From DATBLE01 sp963808815 (GTDB lineage: Bacteria > Actinomycetota > Thermoleophilia > Gaiellales > Gaiellaceae), in the NCBI GenBank assembly GCA_963808815.1, contig CAWEGI010000003.1:1-64000 (forward strand): a stretch of DNA of 64,000 bases. Reading direction: 5' to 3'. The notes under the pieces were generated by a model. That model had not been told where the DNA came from. It saw only the letters and a program-made list of their open reading frames with translations, and ran no database searches. Below, in pieces: positions 46,820 through 54,733 of this stretch (position 1 is the first letter of the stretch; every line of letters starts with the position of its first letter). The position numbers were made by a program, and so were the translations under genes.

Positions 46820-47264
46820 CTAGTTGCTCGACCAGTTGACGGTCATCGACTTGCCTCTGGCAGACGTTCTGGTTCGTGGTTTGAGTCGACCATCCGGACG
46901 TTCGTCTGACTCGTGTCGCTCGCCCCGGCCGCCAGCGTGCCGGCGTAGTCGAACGCCGTCGACCTGGAACCAGCTGCCGAGGCAGCCGGCGTTGTCGGCG
47001 ACGCTGCCCGAGACTGGTTCACGTACTCGGAGCCACTGCCGGGGTTGTGGATCGTCACGGTCGACCGGGACGTCGGCGCCGCCCGGGATACAGGGGGCCG
47101 ACCGACAGGCTGGTCAGCTCCACTGCCGACGACGAACCGACCGTCGCCGTTCCCGAGCCGCTACCGGTGCTCGTGAAGTACGCGAACGCGCTCGTGCCGA
47201 GCCCGATCGCCAGAGCGGCGACCGCGACCACGATCACGCGCTTCTTCGTCACGTATTTCGCCAT
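46820..47264 (-). CDS. CalY/TasA-like secreted protein (several frame changes)
   Basis: From ATG 47264, behind AAGGAGG, the signal peptide KRVIVVAVAALAIGLGTSAF ends AYFTSTGSGSG, again the SipW-type pattern. Sense then runs through several frames: LSVGPLYPG, VTIHNPGSGSEYVNQ, VADNAGCLGSWFQVD, FDYAGTLAAGASDTSQTNVR, and TVNWSSN with TAG 46820. Both insertions and deletions are needed, five or six in 445 bp, more than in any neighbour. It is the first gene of the surface-protein operon. It is either a genuine pseudogene or the worst-sequenced patch. Confidence 0.6.
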
Positions 47265-47542
47265 CTGCAAGTTCCTCCTTGTTCAAGGCATTGCGTCCGC
47301 CCGTTGACGAGCAGACATGTGAGTTGCCACCGAGCCAGGGCGCCGGGGCGAGTCACGAGGCGGATGCGCCGTCGAGATCGCGAGTACGAGTGCCCGACCG
47401 GCTCGATTTTCCTGGCTGAGACAGGAGATCGGCCGACCTCGAGGCCCTACTCATCCCCCGGAGGAGTGATCCGTTCGCGGTACCCCGTTCGGGGGAACAG
47501 CGGCATCGACGCGGGGGACACGCGGTGTGTGAGGATGGGGCA

Positions 47543-48475
47543 GTGAAGCTCGGCGCCCTCGTCTGGCCCCAGTACACCGACTGGCAGTCGCTCCGCGACA
47601 CCGGCGAGCTGGTCGACCGCGCCGGTTACGACTCGCTCTGGACCTGGGACCACCTCTACCCGATCGTCGGAGATCCCGAGGGCCCGATGTTCGAGGGCTA
47701 CCTGACGCTGGCCGGCTGGGCCGAGCACACCGAGAACGTGCGGCTCGGGCTGATGGTCGGCGCCAACACGTTCCGGAACCCGGCGCTGGTGGTGAAGATG
47801 ATCACGACGCTCGATCACATGAGCGACGGGCGGATGAACCTCGGGATCGGCGGTGCATGGTTCGAGACCGAGCACACCGCGTTCGGGATCGAGTTCGGCT
47901 CGGGCTTCGGCGAGCGGCTCGACTGGTTCGACGAGGCGGTGGAGCTGATGCGCGCGATGCTTCCGGGCGGCCCGGCGTCAGCGCGCGGCGGCTTCTACCA
48001 GGCGAAGGACGTGCTGAACAACCCGCCGCCCGTCCAGGCGCACCTGCCGATCATGATCGGCGGCAGCGGGGAGCGGAAGACGCTGCACACGGTCGCCAAG
48101 TACGCCGACGGCTGGAACACCGGCGGCGACCTCGATCGGGTCAAGCACAAGGACTCGGTGCTCCGCCGCTGGTGCGATGAGGTCGGCCGCGACGAATCCG
48201 AGATCGAGCGGACCGTGCAGGGCGGCACACCCATCATCCGAGACACGGTCGAGGAGGCCCGGAAAGTCGCCGCTGCGTGGGCAGAGCGGAACAAGCTGCC
48301 CGATTGGCGCAACTCGGTCGAACTACAAGGCCCTCCCGAGCTGGTCGCCGAGCGCTGGGCGCCGTACCTCGACCTCGGCTTCGAGCACGTCTACGTCGAC
48401 TGCCCGGCACCCTTCGACCACGAGACGCTCGAGCGCCTGGCCACGGAGGTCAGGCCGATGCTCGAGTCGCGCTAG
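47543..48475 (+). CDS. LLM-class (F420-type) flavin-dependent oxidoreductase
   Basis: A 310-residue luciferase-like TIM barrel. MKLGALVWPQYTDWQSLRDT opens it; SLWTWDHLYPI is the strand-2 DH motif, and RLGLMVGANTFRNPALVVKM and GRMNLGIGGAWFETEHTAFG follow, with LPIMIGGSGERKTLHTVAKY near the end. These match the F420-dependent subgroup of actinobacterial LLM proteins. The substrate is unknown. GTG 47543 with GAGG upstream is the start. Its 3' end overlaps the convergent thioesterase by 26 bases. Confidence 0.9.
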   Translation: MKLGALVWPQYTDWQSLRDTGELVDRAGYDSLWTWDHLYPIVGDPEGPMFEGYLTLAGWAEHTENVRLGLMVGANTFRNPALVVKMITTLDHMSDGRMNLGIGGAWFETEHTAFGIEFGSGFGERLDWFDEAVELMRAMLPGGPASARGGFYQAKDVLNNPPPVQAHLPIMIGGSGERKTLHTVAKYADGWNTGGDLDRVKHKDSVLRRWCDEVGRDESEIERTVQGGTPIIRDTVEEARKVAAAWAERNKLPDWRNSVELQGPPELVAERWAPYLDLGFEHVYVDCPAPFDHETLERLATEVRPMLESR

Positions 48476-48839
48476 CGGCGAGGCGGGCGCGCACCTCGTC
48501 AGAGAGGGGCACGCTCTGCCCGAAGTCGTAGTCGTAGCCGACGAGGACGCTCTTCGCCTCGGCGGCGAGCCGTCCGTCGGCGTGGATCTCGTGTTCGAGC
48601 TCCAAGCTCTTCGTCCCGACGCGGGAACAGCGGGTGCGCACCTCGACCTCCTCGCCGGCGCGGAGCTCGGAGCGGAAGTCGATCTCGACCCGCGCGAGGA
48701 TGAAGTCGGCCAGCCCGCCGAGCACCTCGATCCGCGCCTCCTCGAGGTAGGTCGAGTAGACAGCGTTGTTCACGTGTCCCATCAGGTCGCAGTCGCGAAA
48801 GCGAACGCGCTCTCGCCGGACCCACGCGTAGTCGTCCAT
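48450..48839 (-). CDS. Hotdog-fold acyl-CoA thioesterase (4HBT family)
   Basis: A 129-residue protein: VRFRDCDLMGHVNNAVYSTY carries the catalytic Asp and the HVNN motif of the 4-hydroxybenzoyl-CoA thioesterase group, and FILARVEIDFRSELRAGEEV and SLELEHEIHADGRLAAEAKS complete the fold. It would hydrolyse acyl-CoA or a related thioester. Single-domain proteins of this type act as dimers or tetramers. It starts at ATG 48839. Confidence 0.9.
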   Translation of the reverse strand: MDDYAWVRRERVRFRDCDLMGHVNNAVYSTYLEEARIEVLGGLADFILARVEIDFRSELRAGEEVEVRTRCSRVGTKSLELEHEIHADGRLAAEAKSVLVGYDYDFGQSVPLSDEVRARLAASATRASA

Positions 48840-48899
48840 CCGCCGATGCTATAGAGCGGAATCGCTGTGTACTCGCACGAGATGAGCGTCCCGGTCAGT

Positions 48900-48931
48900 C
48901 GCCGCCGCGACCGACATGGCGGGCGCGGCAC
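48900..48931 (-). repeat. Dispersed 32-bp repeat, inverted copy of the one at 7177
   Basis: Positions 48900-48931 on the minus strand equal 7177-7208 on the plus strand over all 32 bases (core CCGCCATGTCGGTCGCGG). It lies in the short gap before the EamA gene. Confidence 0.8.
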
Positions 48932-48974
48932 ATGACCGCTTGCCGCGAGGACGGGTTCTCAGGGGAAGGGGGCC

Positions 48975-49003
48975 CACGGGGGAAACCGGCCGTTTCCCCC
49001 GTG
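48975..49003. repeat. GGGGGAAAC hairpin, REP-like
   Basis: The arms CACGGGGGAAAC and GTTTCCCCCGTG form a 12-bp perfect stem around CGGCC. Related hairpins occur at 52262, 52315 and 58726. The downstream flank GCGAGCGAG also recurs at 52340. Confidence 0.8.
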
Positions 49004-49029
49004 CGAGCGAGAAACGCGGCGAAGCCGCG

Positions 49030-49878
49030 ATGATCGCGGTACTCGGCGGCCTCGGGGCGGCGGTCGCCTGGGCGGCGACGATGCTGACCGCGTCCCGCGC
49101 CAGCCCGCTGATCGGCTCGTGGTCGACGCTCGCGTGGGTGATGCTGACCGGCCTGCTGGTGGTCGGCCCGGTGGCGCTCGTCCAGGGGCGGCCGGCGGGC
49201 CTCGACCGCGGTGCGATGACCTGGCTCGCGATCGCAGGCTTCGGCAACATCACCGGCCTGCTGCTCGTGTACACCGCCCTGCGGATCGGGAAGGTCGGGG
49301 TGATCGCGCCGATCTCGTCGACGGAGGGCGCGGTCGCGGCGATCATCGCCGTCGTCGCCGGCGAGACGCTCGGCGTGTGGACGGCGCTCGCGCTCGTCGT
49401 CGTCGCCCTCGGCGTCGTCCTCGCTGCGCGTCCGCCTGCCGAGCCGGAAGAGGCGGGGCACGACGATCCCCGCGCGGCCCTGCTCGCGCTCGCGGCGGCC
49501 CTCGCGTTCGGCGCGGGGCTCTACGCCACCGGCCGCGCCAGCCTCGACCTGCCGATCGCCTGGGCAGTTCTGCCTCCGCGCCTCCTCGGCGTCGTCTTCG
49601 TGACGGTTCCGCTCGCTCTCTGGGGCCGCCTGCGGCTGACCCGGAAGGCGGTGCCGTTCGTCGTCGCGTCGGGACTCGCCGAGGTCGCGGGCTTCGTCTC
49701 CTTCGCAGTCGGCGCGCGGCACGGGATCGCGATCGCGGCCGTGCTCGCCTCGCAGTTCGCCGCGCTCGCGGCGGTCGGGGCAGCCCTCCTGTTCAAGGAG
49801 CGCCTGACTCGCGCAGGCGTGGCCGGGGTGGTCGTGATCGCCGTCGGCGTCGCCGTCGTCAGCGCCCTGCAGGCGTGA
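49030..49878 (+). CDS. EamA/DMT-family transporter
   Basis: A 282-residue protein with about ten transmembrane helices in two EamA halves. The first has LLLVYTALRIGKVGVIAPIS and AVVAGETLG, the second FVSFAVGARHGIAIAAVLAS and LLFKERLTRAGVAGVVVIAV. A short acidic loop (PPAEPEEAGHDD) joins the halves. Such proteins export or exchange metabolites such as amino acids; the substrate is unknown. ATG 49030 gives the natural first helix. It ends a few bases from the convergent ABC operon. Confidence 0.9.
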   Translation: MIAVLGGLGAAVAWAATMLTASRASPLIGSWSTLAWVMLTGLLVVGPVALVQGRPAGLDRGAMTWLAIAGFGNITGLLLVYTALRIGKVGVIAPISSTEGAVAAIIAVVAGETLGVWTALALVVVALGVVLAARPPAEPEEAGHDDPRAALLALAAALAFGAGLYATGRASLDLPIAWAVLPPRLLGVVFVTVPLALWGRLRLTRKAVPFVVASGLAEVAGFVSFAVGARHGIAIAAVLASQFAALAAVGAALLFKERLTRAGVAGVVVIAVGVAVVSALQA

Positions 49879-49884
49879 GCCGCG

Positions 49885-50673
49885 TCAGAACGTCTCGAGC
49901 GTCGCGCGCCGCCTGCCCTCGCGCTCGAACCACCAGACGAGAGTCGTCGCGACCACCGCCCAGGCCGTGCCGACCGCAACCTCCGTCCAGACGAGCCCGG
50001 AGACCGACGACAGCGATGCCCCGGCGGCGACCTCGCGGCCGGCGGCGATGCCATGGGTGAGCGGCAGCAGCCGGCCGATCTGCGCGAGCCAGCCCGGAAG
50101 GGCGCTCAGCGGGATGTTCACCCCGCACACCAGCCACATCAGGTAGTACGCGATGTTCGCGGACATGAACACGTCGCGGGCGCGCATGCCGATCGACCCG
50201 AGTGTCAGCCCGAATGCCGTGCACGAGGTGACGCTGACGACGACGATCACGGCCAGCGCCGGCAGGCTCGAGGCGGGCGGGTCGAAGTCGAGCAGCAGCC
50301 AACCCATCAGGAAGCCCCAGGCCGAGACCACCACACCGCTCGCGATCACCGGCACCGCGCGCCCCATGAACATGGCGCAACGGTTCGCCGGCGTCGCCAG
50401 CAGCGGAGCGAGCGTCTGGTACTGGCGCTCGTTCGCGATCGTCATCGTCCCGGCGAAGACCGCCGACATGGCCGAGGCCTGGATCGCGTTCCCGACGACG
50501 AAGAACGCGTCGTCCTCCACCTTGCTGTACCGGCCGAGGTAGGCGAAGAACAGGATCTGGAAGACCGGCCCGACGAGCATCGTCGGGATGTACAGCGCGG
50601 GCCGGATCCAGTTGAACAGGCCGCGGTAGGCGATCACGCCGCCGACGAAGAAGACGCGGACGAACGCCCTCAC
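49885..50673 (-). CDS. ABC-2 type transporter permease (A2)
   Basis: A protein of about 262 residues with six transmembrane helices. FFVGGVIAYRGLFNWIRPAL, IPTMLVGPVFQILFFAYLGR, and the ABC-2 signature region GVNIPLSALPGWLAQIGRLL followed by PLTHGIAAGREV are typical. It resembles the permease at 51437-52222 in all these segments, so the two are paralogs from a tandem duplication. GTG 50673 overlaps the stop of the preceding permease (GTGA). It is the last gene of a five-gene exporter operon. Confidence 0.88.
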   Translation of the reverse strand: MRAFVRVFFVGGVIAYRGLFNWIRPALYIPTMLVGPVFQILFFAYLGRYSKVEDDAFFVVGNAIQASAMSAVFAGTMTIANERQYQTLAPLLATPANRCAMFMGRAVPVIASGVVVSAWGFLMGWLLLDFDPPASSLPALAVIVVVSVTSCTAFGLTLGSIGMRARDVFMSANIAYYLMWLVCGVNIPLSALPGWLAQIGRLLPLTHGIAAGREVAAGASLSSVSGLVWTEVAVGTAWAVVATTLVWWFEREGRRRATLETF

Positions 50674-51440
50674 GTCAGGGACAGGGTCGCGTGCCGCCGC
50701 GCGGCCGTCTCGAAGTGCCTGAGGCAGACCGCACCGATCGCCAGGTACGCGAGCCCGAGCGAGATCGTCATGCCGACGTCCGGCCACGGCGTGCCGCCGA
50801 TCGCCGCCTCGCGAATCGCCTGCACGCCCCAGGTTGGGGCGAGCAGCCACGCGATCGGGCCGGCCCAGCCGGGGAGGAGCGAGAGCGGGACGAGCATGCC
50901 CGTGACCAGCAGCACCGGCCACTCGAGCATGTTCGAGAGCGCGTTCGCGTTCCGGTACAGCACGAAGGTCGAGGCGAACACGAAGCCCAGCAGCCCGAGC
51001 CCGAGGATCGTCGCCGGCACCGCGACGACGAACGCAAGCCAGTGGACGACGTGGAAGGGGATCCCGAAGACGAGCCGACCCCAGACCAGCGTGGACGCGA
51101 GCGAGTAGATCCCGATCACGGAGGTCGCGAGCGTCAGCGGGGCGATGACGAGGACGAACGGGGTCGGCGCCGAGACGAGCACCTCGAGCGTCCCCTGCCA
51201 GCGCTGCCACTGGATCGCCCCGCCCGAGCCGAACAGGGTCGACGACCAGATTCCGTAGACGGCGGCGCCGAGCGAGACGTAGAGCAGGCTCCCCGGCTGG
51301 TTGCCGGCCTTGTACATGTAGTAGGCGACGGTTGCCACCAGCAGGGGCATGAAGACCGACGTGAGCAGGAAGAACACGGAGTGAGTGAGAGCCTTGACGT
51401 GGAACCGGAGGCCGACCAGGAAGACGCGCAGCCCGCTCAT
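50670..51440 (-). CDS. ABC-2 type transporter permease (B2)
   Basis: A 256-residue protein: LRFHVKALTHSVFFLLTSVF, VATVAYYMYKAGNQPGSLLY, RWQGTLEVLVSAPTPFVLV, and LLPGWAGPIAWLLAPTWGVQ followed by AIREAAIGG. Its closest look-alike in the window is the permease at 52368-53141 (B1), with which it shares the same order of motifs. Together with the A-type partner it would form one heterodimeric channel. Coupled by overlaps on both sides. Confidence 0.88.
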   Translation of the reverse strand: MSGLRVFLVGLRFHVKALTHSVFFLLTSVFMPLLVATVAYYMYKAGNQPGSLLYVSLGAAVYGIWSSTLFGSGGAIQWQRWQGTLEVLVSAPTPFVLVIAPLTLATSVIGIYSLASTLVWGRLVFGIPFHVVHWLAFVVAVPATILGLGLLGFVFASTFVLYRNANALSNMLEWPVLLVTGMLVPLSLLPGWAGPIAWLLAPTWGVQAIREAAIGGTPWPDVGMTISLGLAYLAIGAVCLRHFETAARRHATLSLT

Positions 51441-52222
51441 GCCCGTTCCAGCGTCGCGTGGATGCGGCTCTGCCACTCGAGCACGCGGATCGTCGAGTAG
51501 CCGACCAACCCCCAGAGCAGGCCGACCAGCGCCTCGGCCGCGAGCAGCCCGCCGACACTCGGGAACGAGGCGCCGTCGGCGAGCCTCCGTGCCGCCTCGA
51601 TCCCGTGCGTCAGCGGCAGCCCCTGGGCGATAGTCGACATCCAGCCGGGTAGGTCGTCGAGCGCGACGTTCGCGCCGGTGAAGACGAGCAGGATCCCGAA
51701 GACGATGTTCGAGAGCGTCGCCGTGTCCCGCGCCAGGAGCCCGACGGCGGCGGTCGTCAGCCCGAGGCCGGTGCACGAGAAGGCGGTGACGAGGATGACG
51801 AGCGCGATGCCTGGGACGGCCGAGGCGGGCACCGAGATGCCGACGAGCGCGCCGCCGACGACGAAGGAGAAGGCGGCGACGAAGAACCCGTTCACGATCA
51901 CCGGCAGCGATCGGCCGACGAAGAGCGGGATCCGTTTCGCCGGGGTCGCGAGCACGGCTCCGAGGGTGTTCTGGTAGCGCTCGCCGGCGATCGTGTTCGT
52001 CATCGCGAAGACACACGGGATCGCCGCGTACTGGAGCGCGTTGCCGATCACGTAGAACTCGTCCGACTGGGTCTTCGCCGCCCGGCCGATGTAGACGAAC
52101 AGCAGGATCTGGAAGATCGGTGCGATCACGTAGGTCGGGATCAGGATCCAGGGCGAGAGCCAGCCGAACAGCGCCCGGAAGCTGAGCAGGCCGCCGACGA
52201 AGAAGAGACGGACGGAGCTCAC
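51437..52222 (-). CDS. ABC-2 type transporter permease (A1)
   Basis: A 261-residue protein: FFVGGLLSFRALFGWLSPWI, IPTYVIAPIFQILLFVYIGR, TIAGERYQNTLGAVLATPAK, and LDDLPGWMSTIAQGLPLTHG followed by IEAARRLADG. It is a paralog of the permease at 49885-50673. The GTG start at 52222 follows a 145-bp gap that holds two REP-like hairpins, the only interruption in the otherwise overlapping operon. Confidence 0.88.
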   Translation of the reverse strand: MSSVRLFFVGGLLSFRALFGWLSPWILIPTYVIAPIFQILLFVYIGRAAKTQSDEFYVIGNALQYAAIPCVFAMTNTIAGERYQNTLGAVLATPAKRIPLFVGRSLPVIVNGFFVAAFSFVVGGALVGISVPASAVPGIALVILVTAFSCTGLGLTTAAVGLLARDTATLSNIVFGILLVFTGANVALDDLPGWMSTIAQGLPLTHGIEAARRLADGASFPSVGGLLAAEALVGLLWGLVGYSTIRVLEWQSRIHATLERA

Positions 52223-52261
52223 GGAGCCGGACTTGCTCCGTGAGATCGGGGGAGGGGTCCG

Positions 52262-52339
52262 AGGGGAACCGGGAGGTTCCCCTGGCTAACTCGGCCTCTG
52301 GAAGAAAGGGGCACGTGGGGGAAACATGGTTTCCCCCAC
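52262..52339. repeat. Two adjacent GGGGAAAC-type hairpins between permease genes
   Basis: AGGGGAACC-GGGA-GGTTCCCCT spans 52262-52283, and GTGGGGGAAAC-ATG-GTTTCCCCCAC spans 52315-52339. Both belong to the family also seen at 48975 and 58726. They sit between the first and second permease genes and could attenuate or stabilise the transcript. Confidence 0.8.
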
Positions 52340-52367
52340 GGGAGCGAGCCGAAGGCGCGCGACGGGC

Positions 52368-53141
52368 TCATGTGAGCGACAGGACGGCCCGTGCCCGGGC
52401 GGCGTTCAGGAACCGGTCGACGACGACGACGCCGATCGCCGTGTAGAGGAGTCCGAGCCCGACGCACACGAGCAGGTCCGGGATCGGCGTACCGCCCTGT
52501 GCCGACTCGCGGATCGCCTGCATCCCCCAGGTCGGCGCCAGCACCCACGAGATCGGCCGCACCCAGGCGGGGAAGAGCGTCAGCGGGACGAGGAAGCCGC
52601 AGATCAGCCAGACCGGGTACTCGAGCAGGTTGCCGAGGGCCCAGGCCGTGCGGTAGCGGACGAACGAGACGGCGAGCAGGAAGCCGAGCATCCCGATCGC
52701 CATCACCGTCGCCGGCACCGACAGGCAGAAGAGCAGCCAGTGCTCGATGTGGACGTGGATGCCGAACAGGACTCGCCCCCAGATCAGGGTCGAGACCATC
52801 GAGTAGAGACCGATTGTCGCCATCGCGATCGTCACCGGCAGGAGGACGAGGGCAAAATGCGCCGGCGCGGCGACGAGCAGCTCGAGCGTCCCGTGCCAGC
52901 GCTCTCGCTGCAGCGCGCCGCCGGCGGCCGTGCTGGTCGCCGCCCACACCCCCATCACCGATGCGCCGAGCGACGCATAGAACAAGGCCTCTTTGTTCCC
53001 CGCTCGGTACATGAAGAAGGCAACCGTGGCGAAGAAGAGCGGGTAGACGATCCCGAGCACGCCGTTGAACGACGAGCGGGTGAGCATCTTGACGTGGAAG
53101 AGCCACCCCAGCCCGAGCAGGCGGGCGCCTCGCCTGATCAT
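52368..53141 (-). CDS. ABC-2 type transporter permease (B1)
   Basis: A 257-residue protein: LGWLFHVKMLTRSSFNGVLG, FATVAFFMYRAGNKEALFYA, RWHGTLELLVAAPAHFALVL, and LFPAWVRPISWVLAPTWGMQ followed by AIRESAQGG. It is a paralog of the permease at 50670-51440. The start overlaps the ATPase stop by four bases (ATGA). It is the permease nearest the ATPase. Confidence 0.88.
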   Translation of the reverse strand: MIRRGARLLGLGWLFHVKMLTRSSFNGVLGIVYPLFFATVAFFMYRAGNKEALFYASLGASVMGVWAATSTAAGGALQRERWHGTLELLVAAPAHFALVLLPVTIAMATIGLYSMVSTLIWGRVLFGIHVHIEHWLLFCLSVPATVMAIGMLGFLLAVSFVRYRTAWALGNLLEYPVWLICGFLVPLTLFPAWVRPISWVLAPTWGMQAIRESAQGGTPIPDLLVCVGLGLLYTAIGVVVVDRFLNAARARAVLSLT

Positions 53142-54109
53142 GCGTCCCGGCCGACGAGCGCCACGTACGCGTCCTCGAGCGTCGGCTCGCGCACCGCGAC
53201 ACGTCCGATGCGGGTCGTGCCGAGCAACCCGAGCAGCCGCTGGGTCAGCTCGGTCCCCGCGGGCGACTGCACGTGCAGCACCTGTGCCTGATCGCGCTCC
53301 TCGATCGAGACCGAGGTGACCCCGTCCGCCCGGCGTACGCGGTCGACCGCGTCCTCGTCGACTCCGAACGTCTCGATCTCGATCACCGTCCGGTCGGCGA
53401 CGATCGCCTTCAGGTCCTGTGGTGTGCCCTCGGCGACGATCTCGCCCTTGGCGATCACGGCCATTCGGTCGCAGAGGTCGTCGGCTTCGAACATGTAGTG
53501 CGTCGTCAGCAGGACGGTCTTCCCGGCCTCGGTCAGGCCGGCGATCGTCCGCCGCAGCTCGCGCGCGCCGACCGGGTCGACGCCGATCGTCGGCTCGTCC
53601 AGGAACACGACCGGGGGATCGTGGAGCAGGCCGCGCGCGATGTGCAGCCGCTGCCGCATTCCGCGCGAGTACCCCTCGACCCGCTCCTTCTCGCGCCCGG
53701 CCAGCCCGACCAGGTCGAGCAGCTCGGCGATCCGGCGCTTCTGCTCGGCCGGCGGGACGGCGTAGAGCTCCGCGAAGTAGCGGAGGTTGTCGAGCGCGGA
53801 AAGCCGCTCGTACAGCCCGCGGTCACCGCCGAAGACGTAGCCGATTCGCTTCCGCACCTCGCGCGCGTCGCGGACGACGTCGTAGCCCAGCACGCTCGCC
53901 GACCCCGATGTGGGGATCAGCAACGTGATCAGCATCTTGATCGTCGTCGTCTTCCCGGCCCCGTTCGGGCCGAGCAGTCCGAAGAGCTCCCCGTCGGCGA
54001 CCTCGAACGAGACACCCCGAACCGCCTGGACCTCGACTCCGCGCCTGCGGAACATCCCCGTCGACGTCTTGTACGTCCTGACGAGGTCGCGCGCCTGAAT
54101 CGCGCCCAT
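53138..54109 (-). CDS. ABC transporter ATP-binding protein (DrrA-type)
   Basis: A 323-residue nucleotide-binding protein. Walker A GLLGPNGAGKTTT, Q-loop region RIGYVFGGDRGLYERLSALD, signature YSRGMRQRLHIARGLL, Walker B PVVFLDEPTIGVDP and switch His in VLLTTHYMFEA are all present. The C-terminal 100 residues form the DUF4162-like extension of antibiotic and lipid exporters. A single ATPase serves four permeases here. It shares one base (TGATG) with the marR stop, so regulator and exporter are one transcript. The substrate may be a toxic hydrophobic compound, by analogy. Confidence 0.93.
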   Translation of the reverse strand: MGAIQARDLVRTYKTSTGMFRRRGVEVQAVRGVSFEVADGELFGLLGPNGAGKTTTIKMLITLLIPTSGSASVLGYDVVRDAREVRKRIGYVFGGDRGLYERLSALDNLRYFAELYAVPPAEQKRRIAELLDLVGLAGREKERVEGYSRGMRQRLHIARGLLHDPPVVFLDEPTIGVDPVGARELRRTIAGLTEAGKTVLLTTHYMFEADDLCDRMAVIAKGEIVAEGTPQDLKAIVADRTVIEIETFGVDEDAVDRVRRADGVTSVSIEERDQAQVLHVQSPAGTELTQRLLGLLGTTRIGRVAVREPTLEDAYVALVGRDA

Positions 54110-54633
54110 CAGGTTCGAGCCCGCTCGAAGTCCTCGAACGTGATCATCATGCGGCGAAGGAGCGCGTTCAGATCCTTCTTCTCGCGCGCACTGAGCGCCG
54201 AAGCGACCAGGGCCTCCTTCTCCGCCTGGGCGGTCGTCGTCTGCTCGTACGCCTCTCGCCCGGCGGCCGTCAACTCGACCTGGACGCCGCGGCGGTCGTC
54301 CGGGTCACGCAGGCGCTCGATCAGCCCGGCCTCCTCGAGGCGGTCGAGCCGGTTGGTCATCGCCCCGCTCGACAGCTCGAGGCGCTCGGCAAGCTGGCCC
54401 GGGGAGGCGCGGCGCGTCGGGCCGGCCTGGCGGTGGAGGTAGCCCAGGACCTTCCACTCGCCCCAGGTCAGGCCGTGCTCCGCGCACGTCTCCTCCATCA
54501 TCCGCTTGATCCTCCGGCTCAGACCCATGATCCGGTCGACGATCCCCTCGACCTCGAAATCGAGGGCAGGCAACTCGTCCCGGATCGACTCCAGGAAGTC
54601 GTCGACGTGGTCGCGTTCGACGGACTTGGCCAT
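54109..54633 (-). CDS. MarR-family transcriptional regulator
   Basis: A 174-residue winged-helix protein. HGLTWGEWKVLGYLHRQAG, SPGQLAERLELSSGAMTNRL with the recognition helix, and IERLRDPDDRRGVQVELTAA with the wing DPDDRR are MarR hallmarks. The N-terminal 40 residues add a dimerisation helix. The 20-bp perfect palindrome 23 bases upstream of its ATG is the probable operator. It likely represses itself and the downstream exporter until a ligand binds. Confidence 0.93.
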   Translation of the reverse strand: MAKSVERDHVDDFLESIRDELPALDFEVEGIVDRIMGLSRRIKRMMEETCAEHGLTWGEWKVLGYLHRQAGPTRRASPGQLAERLELSSGAMTNRLDRLEEAGLIERLRDPDDRRGVQVELTAAGREAYEQTTTAQAEKEALVASALSAREKKDLNALLRRMMITFEDFERART

Positions 54634-54655
54634 CGGCGGAATTATTCCACGACAA

Positions 54656-54675
54656 ATCTCTTGACGTCAAGAGAT
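54656..54675. promoter_or_regulatory. MarR operator palindrome with embedded -35 elements
   Basis: ATCTCTTGACGTCAAGAGAT is a perfect 20-bp palindrome. TTGACG occurs in both orientations inside it. On the plus strand TTGACG-N17-TAGTCT forms a promoter pointing to the small gene at 54734. Binding by the divergent MarR protein would block both directions. Confidence 0.8.
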
Positions 54676-54733
54676 ATGGTTGTTAGTCTCTCGATCTCGA
54701 AATACTCCAAGTCGAGAAATCGGAGGTGGAGAG

